Numbered from the stretch's first letter, positions 7,905 to 14,717 are shown. The stretch: DNA of 24,641 bases from an uncultured Clostridia bacterium (GCA_934631025.1 CAKTXR010000043.1:1-24641); one strand, 5' to 3'. Numbers and translations are program-made. Notes: a model not told the origin generated them from the sequence alone.

Positions 7905-7965
7905 GACGGAGCGTCAGCCTCTCCTGCAAGGGGAGGTGCCGTCGGCAGGCGGCGGAGGGGTTGCC
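7905..7965. repeat. REP-like GGGGAGGTG..GGCGGAGGGG element
   Basis: CTCTCC..GGGGAGG can form a hairpin and is followed by GTGCCGTCGGCAGGCGGCGGAGGGG. The word pattern (CCTCTCC, GGGGAGGTG, CGGAGGGG) is one I associate with small extragenic palindromes of gut Firmicutes. Only one copy is in the window. Confidence 0.4.
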
Positions 7966-8006
7966 CTCTGGCGCTGCGGTTCCTATCGCCGTGTCTTGCG
8001 TCAGAT

Positions 8007-8365
8007 CACGCCTGCTGTTTGCCGCAAGAGCGCCAAACAGGGACGGCTTGCGAAATGTCGCGTTCCTATTCCGCGCATGTCGGAATCGCCATTAGCGCGT
8101 TCTCAAATCCCCGTGCGGTTATCGAACTCTGCGGGTTCACTTCAGGTATGTGCGTTTCCTTATGGCGATCCCGACGAAGCACGAGGGAACGCGGGGAGAA
8201 CGGAGTCGGCGGCGCGGCGCAACTGCGTTTTGCGCAATCGCATTGGCCTTGCCATGCTTTCCGCGGGGAGTACGCTGGGGCTGAAATGAGGAAGCCGCAC
8301 TGCGGCCGCCCCAGACTGCGCCAGGGAGACCAGTCTCCCTGGACTCTCCTCATTTGATTCGCGGC
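8007..8365. repeat. noncoding structured repeat, core copy A
   Basis: Starts CACGCCTGCTGTTTGCCGC and ends CATTTGATTCGCGGC. Contains a CTGTTTG/CAAACAG hairpin near the start, the invariant stretch CATTGGCCTTGCCATGCTTT, then a CTGGGGC/GCCCCAG hairpin with a long loop and a perfect 10-bp CCAGGGAGAC/GTCTCCCTGG hairpin. Copies B and C keep the same hairpins with different bases. Single-base indels between copies break any common reading frame. Lies in the gap between scaffold and capsid genes. Confidence 0.8.
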
Positions 8366-8426
8366 GCGGGTGCGCATATTGGGCGGCGAGACGCTGCGTT
8401 TCTCATGCAATGTCTCATGTCCGTCT

Positions 8427-8759
8427 CACGCCTGCTGTTTGCCGCGAGAGCGCCAAACAGGACGGCTTGCGAAATGCCGCGTTTCTATTCCGCGCGGGTC
8501 GAGATCGCCATTAGCGCGTTCTCAAATCCCCGTGCGGTTATCGAACTTTGCCGGTTCACTTCAGGCATGAGCGTTTCTTTATGGCGATCCCGACGGAGTA
8601 CGAAAGGACGCAGAGACGCGGGAAACAGAGTCGGCGGCGCGGTGTAAGTGCGTTTTGTGCAATCACATTGGCCTTGCCATGCTTTCCGCGGGGAGAACGT
8701 TGGGGGCTGCGCGCCCCCAAACCTGCGCCAAAGAGTCTTCGACTCTCTGGACTCTCTTC
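8427..8759. repeat. noncoding structured repeat, core copy B
   Basis: Tandem neighbour of copy A in the same direction, preceded by a 60-bp leader (8366-8426, GCGCATATTGGGCGGCG.., GCTGCGTTTCTCATGCAATG) that also precedes copy C. Its 3' hairpins are TTGGGGGC/GCCCCCAA with a five-base loop and a CCA-AGAGT/ACTCT-TGG stem. Most of the element is nearly identical to copy A in the 5' two thirds. Confidence 0.8.
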
Positions 8760-8804
8760 ACGCTGCGGCGGGGTTGCGTTGGTACAGATTCGCCGCGTCA
8801 AGTG

Positions 8805-9590
8805 TCAGCGGGCATTGCCCGCCAGCATCGCCGTCAGCTTGGCCTTCGCCCGATCCATGCCGCCCCTGGTTGGCTCGGCGACGGGAATGCTGCCGCCGTC
8901 GTCAATGAACGCGGGCAGCGCGGCGGCGGATTTGTAAATCCCCGCCAGATGCGCGCTCAGCACGGCCTCCCGCACGCGCGGATCGGCGCTCAGGCGCTTC
9001 ACAGCCTCCGGATCGTCCAGCAGCCGCTCCTCGCTGCGGTAGCGATGCGAGCGCACCGCGTCGTACGCGCGCTCCAGCCCGTCCGTCTCCATGGCGTACT
9101 CGGGATGTCCCGCGATGTATGCCGACATTTCGGGCAGGAACTGCGCAATGTCCTCCAGATCCTCGGCGCGGTTGGCCCAGACCGCCTGAATCACGCGGTT
9201 GCGGCCGTTCGGGTCGTTCTCAAGGCGGCGCTCGTTGCGGCGGGCGCGTCCGGCGGCCTCAATGCGGCGCACGTCGTCCATCAGGTCGGCATAGCGGCGC
9301 TCCAGCCGCTCATACGCGTCGGCCAGCTGCTCGGCGTTCTCAAAGCCCAGCGCCGCCAGACGCTCGGCCATCGCGCCGTTTTCGTCCATCGCGTCCTCTT
9401 CGGGCGAAAAGCGCTCCTCGGAGAAGAAGCCGTCCTCGTCCGGCAGGCCCTGCATGTCGGCGCGCGCCATGTCCGCGCCCTGCTGGAGCGCGATCCTGCG
9501 CTGATCGCCGCTGAGCTGCGATGCGTCGTTCTCTTCGGCCAGCCGGTCGATGAACAGCTGGCGCTGACGGGGAGTAAGATACTGAGTCAT
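8805..9590 (-). CDS. phage scaffold-like protein
   Basis: 261 aa. ATG 9590 is chosen (MTQYLTPRQRQLF) with GGAGG 11 nt upstream; the open frame upstream of it is a short tail without a site. The protein is highly charged and almost wholly helical, rich in Glu, Asp, Arg and Ala, with long coiled-coil stretches (LAALGFENAEQLADAYERLE, AAGRARRNERRLENDP) and a basic C-terminal segment (MDRAKAKLTAMLAG). Its place between portal and capsid genes and its composition fit an internal scaffolding protein such as P22 gp8 (303 aa), which directs capsid assembly and leaves the head before packaging. Sequence identity to a scaffold family is not shown. Confidence 0.7.
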   Translation of the reverse strand: MTQYLTPRQRQLFIDRLAEENDASQLSGDQRRIALQQGADMARADMQGLPDEDGFFSEERFSPEEDAMDENGAMAERLAALGFENAEQLADAYERLERRYADLMDDVRRIEAAGRARRNERRLENDPNGRNRVIQAVWANRAEDLEDIAQFLPEMSAYIAGHPEYAMETDGLERAYDAVRSHRYRSEERLLDDPEAVKRLSADPRVREAVLSAHLAGIYKSAAALPAFIDDGGSIPVAEPTRGGMDRAKAKLTAMLAGNAR

Positions 9591-9639
9591 AGTGAAAAAA
9601 ACCTCCATTCTATCTGTCTGCCGCACGCGGGCGGCGGGA

Positions 9640-9672
9640 AAACAAAATCAGCGCGGCCGTTTCATCCGCGCT
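9640..9672 (-). terminator. terminator or attenuator hairpin 5' of the scaffold gene
   Basis: On the minus strand AGCGCGG (9666-9672) pairs with CCGCGCT (9650-9656) around a 9-nt loop, followed by GATTTTGTTTT. It lies 50 nt before the scaffold start. The stem is short, so strength is uncertain. Confidence 0.45.
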
Positions 9673-9760
9673 CTCGGAACCGTAAACGCATGGAACAGGA
9701 TACCCGCGCCGCTTATGCGCGGATACGAATCAGCCTGCCAGCCGATTATCGCCGCACATT

Positions 9761-9934
9761 TCAGCGCGTCATATGCGCGTCGTTCAGCTCATCCACGCCG
9801 TGTACGCACCATGTGAGCTGTTCGCAATCACTCTGTACTCTGTGCTGCTCAGGCATGTCCGCACCGCGCGAGCAAGAAGCCCGTTCAACCGCCGCGCGCA
9901 TCATGCAAAATCCATCCAGCCGCTTCCTCCTCAT
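9761..9934 (-). CDS. small hypothetical phage protein, 57 aa
   Basis: ATG at 9934 overlaps the portal stop (ATGA) and the frame runs to TGA 9761-9763. The sequence (MRRKRLDGFCMMRAAVERAS, MPEQHRVQSDCEQLTWC, VHGVDELNDAHMTR) looks like real protein, with four cysteines and no membrane segment. No family is recognised. An inner start at MPEQ would give 31 aa. The ribosome binding site is poor, so coupling to the portal gene would be needed. About 90 bp after its stop hold an inverted repeat (near 9699-9727) and the hairpin at 9640-9672. Confidence 0.4.
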   Translation of the reverse strand: MRRKRLDGFCMMRAAVERASCSRGADMPEQHRVQSDCEQLTWCVHGVDELNDAHMTR

Positions 9935-11808
9935 CCCGCATTGCTTTCCATCAGCGCCCTGTGCGCCTCGGCGTGCATCGCCATGGCGCGGGCAAGCGCG
10001 GGTCTTTCAGCCTGCAAACGGCGGTAGTCCGCGCTCAGCATGAAGCGGGTGTGTTCGGTCAGGTGCAGGCGGTGGTCGTCGTAGCTGGTCAGAGCGGGAA
10101 TTTCACCGCGAATGAGCGCGGCCTGCTCGCGGCGGGCGCGGGCGATGTGCATTTCGTCCAGACTCACCGCGTTCTCCCAACTGCCCATGCGGAAGATCTC
10201 CATCAGTCGGGCACGGCTCTCGCGGGACATCTGATGCGTGTCAGGGTCGATGAAGAAGCCCGCGTTCATCAATTCGAGCGCGGTCTGGCGGCGCTGGGCG
10301 GGGGTGTCGCTCAGCTCGCTGTCGGTGTCCACGGCCACATCGTCGCTGGTCAGGTCGTCGCCCTGCCAGGAGAGCAGCATGAGGTCGCCCTCGTCCTCGC
10401 CTGCGACGCGCGCAATGCGCAGCCCGACGGCGAACTGCCGCATCAGCCGCAGCCACTGGCAGCCGACGTTTCGTACGGCGCGGCGAATGTGTTCGCCGGT
10501 CAGCGCCAGTCGGGTGTCGTCCTGCTCGCGCAGTATGTCGAGCGCCACGCCGGAGGAGACCGAGCCGACGCTCGACGCGCGCGCCATGTCGGACACGCCG
10601 GACACCTCGTTGAAGTCGCGGCGCAGCACGGTCAGGCGCTGGAGCAGGCTCTCGGGCACTTCGCTCACAGGCATCCAGACCGGCGGAGTCGCGCCCGCGC
10701 GGTATTCGACGACGGTGCCCGGCTCGAAGCCCTCGTCGAGCAGCGCCTCGTTGACCAGCGAGCCCTGTTCGGCCAGAATATTTCCGGCGGTCATGCGGGC
10801 GGTGTGCTCGTTGATGCGGTTGACGATAGCGTTGTAGTCGCGCTGGAGCGGAATCAGCCGCTCAACGACCGTCGCGCCGAAGAAGCAGCCCGGCTCGCTC
10901 AGGCACAGCTGCTGCACGAACGGGAAATCGCGCGTCAGGCACGCGCCGTTTCGGAAGGGCAGCGCGCCGTCGTGCAGCACGCGGCCGCCCGCGACGGTCG
11001 CATGGCGGCCGTTCGGAAACTCGCGGCTGGGCCTTTCATAGTATTCGATCACCATCTCCGCATCCTCGATGGTCTCGTCGAGCGCAGAGTCGCCGGCGGT
11101 CGGATTCAGCTCCGCGCCGTAGACGCTCATCGTGCGGCCGGGCAGCCTTGCGCCCCAGCGCGTCTCGATTTCGCGCACGGGGTAGACGCGCGCGTGGATC
11201 AGGCTGCGCTGGCTCTCCAGTCCTTCGCGGGAGGGGCATTCGGGAAAGATCTCGAACGCCGGCACGATCGACACGCCCAGATCGCCCTCATGGACGATTT
11301 CGCCCCGCTCGCTCAGGCCGATGGGCAGTCCGGCGCGCGGGTTCCACACGGATTTGTAGAACACGCAGCCGCACACCTCGGCCCAGCGCGCGGCCATGGT
11401 CTGAAGGCGCGGCATATCGTGTTCGGCAAAGGCGTTTTTCAGCAGGCGCGTGGCCAGCCGCGCGGCGCTTTCGTCGGATGCGTCGGCGGTCTGCGGCCGC
11501 ACGGTCAGGCCGGGGCGCACGCGGCTGAGCTTCGAGAGCCGCGTCTCGACGATCGGGGCGATCATGTTGTAGACGGCGCGGCCCTGCGCGTCGCCCTCGA
11601 TCAGCTCGCTTGCGTCGCTCAGCAGGTCGCAGTACTGATCGCCCGCGATGAAGCGCTGGTTGAGCCGCCATTTCAGTTCGAGGGGGCGTCGCCGGTCGCG
11701 GCGCTTTTCAAATTCGTGCGTCACGTCGGCGGCGAGCTTTTCCTGCTCGGGGCTTTGCGGCGTTTCGGGGATGAGGACGGTTTCCTCCGTCCCGGGGGAG
11801 TTCGTCAA
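9931..11808 (-). CDS. phage portal protein
   Basis: 625 aa. Start is TTG at 11808 with AAAGGTGGTG upstream; no ATG fits at this end. Features: helical N-terminus (EKRRDRRRPLELKWRLNQRF, GDQYCDL), VYNMIAPIVETRLSKLSRVRP typical of P22-type portals, RLLKNAFAEHDMPRLQ, a central wing with FEIFPECPSREGL, then PLQRDYNAIVNRINEHT and GSVSSGVALDILREQDDTRL (long stem helices), and a C-terminal helical crown. The portal is the dodecameric vertex through which DNA is packaged and to which scaffold and connectors bind. P22 gp1 is longer (725 aa). It lies downstream of terL but across 780 bp of repeat-bearing spacer, which is unusual for a packaging operon. Confidence 0.85.
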   Translation of the reverse strand: MTNSPGTEETVLIPETPQSPEQEKLAADVTHEFEKRRDRRRPLELKWRLNQRFIAGDQYCDLLSDASELIEGDAQGRAVYNMIAPIVETRLSKLSRVRPGLTVRPQTADASDESAARLATRLLKNAFAEHDMPRLQTMAARWAEVCGCVFYKSVWNPRAGLPIGLSERGEIVHEGDLGVSIVPAFEIFPECPSREGLESQRSLIHARVYPVREIETRWGARLPGRTMSVYGAELNPTAGDSALDETIEDAEMVIEYYERPSREFPNGRHATVAGGRVLHDGALPFRNGACLTRDFPFVQQLCLSEPGCFFGATVVERLIPLQRDYNAIVNRINEHTARMTAGNILAEQGSLVNEALLDEGFEPGTVVEYRAGATPPVWMPVSEVPESLLQRLTVLRRDFNEVSGVSDMARASSVGSVSSGVALDILREQDDTRLALTGEHIRRAVRNVGCQWLRLMRQFAVGLRIARVAGEDEGDLMLLSWQGDDLTSDDVAVDTDSELSDTPAQRRQTALELMNAGFFIDPDTHQMSRESRARLMEIFRMGSWENAVSLDEMHIARARREQAALIRGEIPALTSYDDHRLHLTEHTRFMLSADYRRLQAERPALARAMAMHAEAHRALMESNAG

Positions 11809-11861
11809 TGGAAAACACCACCTTTATATCAGTCGGTCGGTTTGTCTGTTCTGCCGTGCGC

Positions 11862-11870
11862 TCAAATCAT
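11862..11870 (-). other. two-codon mini-ORF with strong ribosome binding site upstream of the portal gene
   Basis: AAAGGAGG is followed after 8 nt by ATG ATT TGA, about 54 nt before the portal start and in another frame. It may be the relic of a lost gene start or a translated minigene. Nothing shows that it is used. Confidence 0.2.
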
Positions 11871-11987
11871 GGGCGTCGCCTCCTTTCAAGGGCGTTTGGC
11901 CGCGTTCAGCGGGGCGCGGCAGCCGTTCATCGCGGCGCTTATCGTTGTCCGCGTCGTTCGGCGGAGAAAGTCGTCGTCAATCCGCCG

Positions 11988-12093
11988 TCCGCGCTGACGC
12001 GGCGCAGCGTTGTTTCGCATCACAGGATCGTGAATTGCAGGCCGGCGCAATGTTGCATCTGGCCGGTTTTAGCTCCGGCACGGGCGTTTGTGC
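11988..12093. repeat. duplicated 5' flank segment, copy 2 (before portal gene)
   Basis: Counterpart of 7753-7860. Shared order of words CGCGCTG.CGCGGCGC, GATCGTGAA, GCCGG, TAGCTCCGGCACGGGCGT. With the core repeat at 12192-12537 it shows that the whole intergenic region before the portal and capsid genes derives from one ancestor. Confidence 0.55.
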
Positions 12094-12191
12094 GCGCATA
12101 TCAGGCGGCGCGGCGCTGCGTTTCTCTTGCAATGTCTTGCGTTCGGCTCATGTCTGTCTTGCGTTCCTGTTGCGGTGTTTTGCGTTTGTCT

Positions 12192-12537
12192 CACGCCTGC
12201 TGTTTGCCGCGTGTGCGCCAAACAGGGACGGCTTGCGGCGTCTTGCGTTTCTATTCCGCGCGGTTCGGGATCGCCGTTAGAGCGTTCTCAAAAGCCGTGC
12301 GGTTATCGAGCTTTTCGGGTTCACTTCAGGCTGTGCGTTTCTTTACGGCGATCCCGACGGAGTACGGAGAGACGCGGGGAACGGGAAAACGGAGTCGGCG
12401 GTGCGGTGTGGGTGCGTTTTGCGCAATCACATTGGCCTTGCCATGCTTTCCGCGGGGAGTTCGTTGGGGGCTGCGCGCCCCCAAACCTGCGCCAAAGAGT
12501 CTTCGACTCTCTGGACTCTCTTCATTTGATTCGCGGC
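12192..12537. repeat. noncoding structured repeat, core copy C
   Basis: Same direction as copies A and B. Start CACGCCTGCTGTTTGCCGC, invariant CATTGGCCTTGCCATGCTTT, TTGGGGGC/GCCCCCAA hairpin, AGAGT/ACTCT hairpin, end CATTTGATTCGCGGC as in copy A. Leader words at 12090-12136 match those before copy B. The hairpin loop near its start (GTGTGCGC) differs from A and B while the stem is unchanged. Confidence 0.8.
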
Positions 12538-12587
12538 AATGTGCGCTTTACGCAGCGAGGGGCTTGTGCGCTTTACGCGGCGCAGCT

Positions 12588-14084
12588 TTAATTCCGCATT
12601 CCGCATTCCGAATTCCTCATTGCCTCCCGTCGATTCCGCTTCACCAGCCGCTTCTTATGCCGCACCACCATCGACTCGGGAATCCGCTCCGGCAGATGCG
12701 GCTCAGGCCTGCTCATGATAAAATACCTCAGCTCGTCCATGGCGTGGTCGTCGCGCTTGACCGGCTCCTCCTCGTCCTCCTTCCAGCGATACTGCTTGAT
12801 CTCGCGGATCATCATCGGGCAGTTTGAAAAGATGAACAGCCCCGGCTTCCCCTCCGGCCATCGCGCCGTGTCGAAGTGCGGCCGCATCTCCAGCGCCTGC
12901 TTGACGCGCTGTATGCCCGCCCATTTCGATTTGTTCACGCGCGTGTTGACGTTCAGCCCCTGCTCGCGGAACAGCTCGGCCACGCTCTTCTCGCCCTGCA
13001 ATGTGCGCTGATCGGCGGCCGCGTCCATGAGCGCGTTCAGCCGTCCGGAAGCGTCGCGCTTCCATCCCAGCTCGCGGCTGATGCGGTCGATCTCGCGCAT
13101 ATGCGCGTCTATGGGCATATTCGCGCGGTAGTGCTCGGTCACGACGTACACGCAGCCCTCGTGATCCACCGCGTACCAGTGGCAGGAGAGCGGATTGCTC
13201 AGCCCCGGGTCGATCGAAAGGCATTCCTGCCAGTCGGGCGGTATGTCGAACGGCTCTACGACGTGAACGCGCTCGTCGAACTCGCCGTACACCAGCCCGT
13301 TCACCGATATGAACCGTCCGTCGCGCCGCGCTTCCAGCTCGTCCGGCGGCAGCGCCCGCTCCATCCGCTCGATTTCCTCGGGCGAAAGGTAGGGATTGTC
13401 GCGCCAGCTCATCGTGACCACCCATACGTCTGGGTCGTTTCGCACGTTTAAGTAGATCGTCTCGTACACCCACGTCAGCCCCTTGAGCGGGGTCATCGTG
13501 CCGAAGATACAGCCGCCCGAATCCAGCACGCGCATCAGGCATTCCTGATAAACGTCCTCGGGCGGCTCCTCGTCGAACCACACGAAGTCCAGGCTTACGC
13601 CCTGAAACTTTTCGCGGCCCTGCGCGCAGGTCTTAAAGCCGATCGTCGACAGGCCGCCGCACAGGCTCTCGATCTGTATCGTGTCGATCACCCCGTTTTC
13701 AGGGTCGTCCGCGCGGCCCTCGCGCATCCGGATCGAGCGGATCCACGCCGGATTGATGTAGGAGAGCAGTTTCTTCTGCGCCACGTCGCGCTGAACCTCG
13801 CTGGACAGGCTCACCACCCAGCCGTTCATGGCGTGCGTCACGCGCCGGTAGGGATGGCATCCCCGCGCCAGATACACGCATTCCACAGCGCCCACCTCGG
13901 TCTTGCCGGTGCGGTTGCCGCCCAGCGCCCATCGATTCCGGCAGGGCGATTGATGGAAGAGCGCCTGCCGCGCGTGCGGTTTGTAGTATTTCAGCTTGTC
14001 CACGCGCTGCCGCCGCTCGTATTCCGCCATCAGCTTTTCGGCCTCGGCGAGCATTTTCTCCCGTTCGGCGCGTCCCAGTCCCAT
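12588..14084 (-). CDS. terL: phage terminase large subunit (TerL)
   Basis: 498 aa, the same length as P22 gp2 (499). ATG 14084 with an AAGGGAG..GGAG leader. Walker A GGNRTGKT at residues 55-62, Walker B VWFDEE with Asp171-Glu172, SAT-like motif GTMTPLKGLTW, and the RNase H-like nuclease domain starting LSIDPGLSNPL with Asp292 and a later acidic motif (MDAAADQRTLQGEKS). It powers DNA packaging and cuts the concatemer. No small terminase gene is seen upstream in the window. The last 10 codons (ending RNSECGMRN) are supplied by a short AATTCGGAATGCGG repeat, so the natural C-terminus was replaced by an inserted element or the repeat grew into the gene end. Confidence 0.92.
   Translation of the reverse strand: MGLGRAEREKMLAEAEKLMAEYERRQRVDKLKYYKPHARQALFHQSPCRNRWALGGNRTGKTEVGAVECVYLARGCHPYRRVTHAMNGWVVSLSSEVQRDVAQKKLLSYINPAWIRSIRMREGRADDPENGVIDTIQIESLCGGLSTIGFKTCAQGREKFQGVSLDFVWFDEEPPEDVYQECLMRVLDSGGCIFGTMTPLKGLTWVYETIYLNVRNDPDVWVVTMSWRDNPYLSPEEIERMERALPPDELEARRDGRFISVNGLVYGEFDERVHVVEPFDIPPDWQECLSIDPGLSNPLSCHWYAVDHEGCVYVVTEHYRANMPIDAHMREIDRISRELGWKRDASGRLNALMDAAADQRTLQGEKSVAELFREQGLNVNTRVNKSKWAGIQRVKQALEMRPHFDTARWPEGKPGLFIFSNCPMMIREIKQYRWKEDEEEPVKRDDHAMDELRYFIMSRPEPHLPERIPESMVVRHKKRLVKRNRREAMRNSECGMRN
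12590..12616. repeat. short AATTCGGAATGCGG-type repeat, copy 3, inside the 3' end of terL
   Basis: Inverted relative to copies 1 and 2 on the plus strand: AATTCCGCATTCCGCATTCC followed by GAATTCC. It encodes the last residues of the terminase and its stop codon. Confidence 0.6.
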
Positions 14085-14117
14085 CTCCGTCTCACTCCCT
14101 TCTCAAAAATTGGTATC

Positions 14118-14151
14118 AAAAAACCCGCCCGCCCTCCTCGGGGCGAACAGG
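14118..14151 (-). terminator. strong terminator or attenuator in the terL leader
   Basis: On the minus strand the arm at 14141-14151 (CCTGTTCGCCC) pairs over 11 bp, three of them G-U, with 14124-14134 (GGGCGGGCGGG), loop CGAGGA, followed by TTTTTT (14118-14123). It sits between the leftward promoter at 14192-14220 and the terL start at 14084, so most transcripts would end after about 68 nt unless antitermination occurs. Confidence 0.75.
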
Positions 14152-14191
14152 TTCCCTGCGGTCGCGTTCTCCGGCGCTCCCAGCGTCTATG

Positions 14192-14220
14192 AGTTTAGCA
14201 GGTTTCTCGCGAAAATGCAA
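14192..14220 (-). promoter_or_regulatory. candidate leftward promoter of the phage packaging operon
   Basis: Minus strand TTGCAT (14215-14220), 17-bp spacer, TAAACT (14192-14197). Expected start near 14185. The next element downstream is the terL leader terminator. Confidence 0.45.
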
Positions 14221-14223
14221 CGA

Positions 14224-14241
14224 CTTAACATCGCTTAACAT
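14224..14241. promoter_or_regulatory. CTTAACAT direct repeat next to the leftward promoter
   Basis: CTTAACAT occurs twice (14224-14231 and 14234-14241) with a 10-bp period, right behind the -35 box of the leftward promoter. The TTAACA direct-repeat form resembles PhoP/PhoB-type boxes described in Bacillus, or could be the site of a phage activator. Confidence 0.4.
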
Positions 14242-14317
14242 TTGGCGCAATTCACGCCGCCATAAACGCCCGCGCAGGCGAAATGATATGAGCGTTCGTT
14301 CGCCGCACGGTTTCCTC

Positions 14318-14346
14318 TTGACAATCTATCGGATATATTATATAAT
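14318..14346 (+). promoter_or_regulatory. perfect-consensus sigma-A promoter of the XRE regulator
   Basis: TTGACA (14318-14323), exactly 17 bp, TATAAT (14341-14346). Start near 14353, leaving a leader of about 64 nt before the ATG. Confidence 0.85.
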
Positions 14347-14416
14347 AAAAAATAGCAGGGGAACGAGCGCGTTCCCGCATCCGGACAGTCGAATATTGTA
14401 AAGAGGAAGAGGAGCC

Positions 14417-14677
14417 ATGAACAGCATAGGGTTTTACGAGGAGGATTCGCGCCAGAGCGCAGACGAGTGGCAGTGGGACGCCGCGCAGGTGCTGATCGAC
14501 GCGCGCCGCCGCAGCGGGCTGACGCAGCAGGCGCTGGCCGCGCGCAGCGGCATCCGGCAGAGCGTCATCAGCCGGCTCGAGCGGGGCAACGGCAATCCGT
14601 CGGTCAGGACGCTCCAGCGGCTGGCCGAGGGTATGGGGATGAAGCTGGAGCTGACGTTTGTGCCGGAGCATGAATAG
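14417..14677 (+). CDS. XRE-family HTH regulator, HigA-type antitoxin-like, orphan
   Basis: 86 aa, ATG 14417 with GAGGAG upstream. Residues about 20-80 form a Cro/C1-type helix-turn-helix: AQVLIDARRRSGLTQQALAA, then SGIRQSVISRLERGNGNPS, then TLQRLAEGMGMKLEL. The N-terminal MNSIGFYEEDS and the C-terminal LELTFVP edge are usual for HigA-type antitoxins of Clostridia that partner a RelE/HigB toxin. No toxin gene is next to it on either side: upstream are 100 bp and the phage promoter, downstream a terminator. It could be an orphan antitoxin, a prophage regulator acting on the divergent packaging promoter, or a free-standing repressor. It has its own promoter and terminator. Confidence 0.8.
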   Translation: MNSIGFYEEDSRQSADEWQWDAAQVLIDARRRSGLTQQALAARSGIRQSVISRLERGNGNPSVRTLQRLAEGMGMKLELTFVPEHE

Positions 14678-14682
14678 AGGTC

Positions 14683-14717
14683 GGCAGGGGAGGATGAGCG
14701 TCCTTCCCGCTTTTTTT
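14683..14717 (+). terminator. intrinsic terminator after the XRE gene
   Basis: GGGGAGGA (14687-14694) pairs with TCCTTCCC (14701-14708) with one G-U, six-base loop, extended by GC pairs, followed by seven T. Confidence 0.85.

Noticed and set aside
9961..11997. 678-aa plus-strand open frame opposite the portal gene
   Set aside because: Shadow of the GC-rich portal gene; low-complexity Ala/Val/His/Arg composition, no ribosome binding site, no family motif.
11808..12827. 339-aa plus-strand open frame through the repeat before the portal gene
   Set aside because: The similar peptide stretches in the repeat copies (for example CAITLALPCFPRG) are in shifted frames relative to each other because of single-base indels, so the repeats are noncoding.
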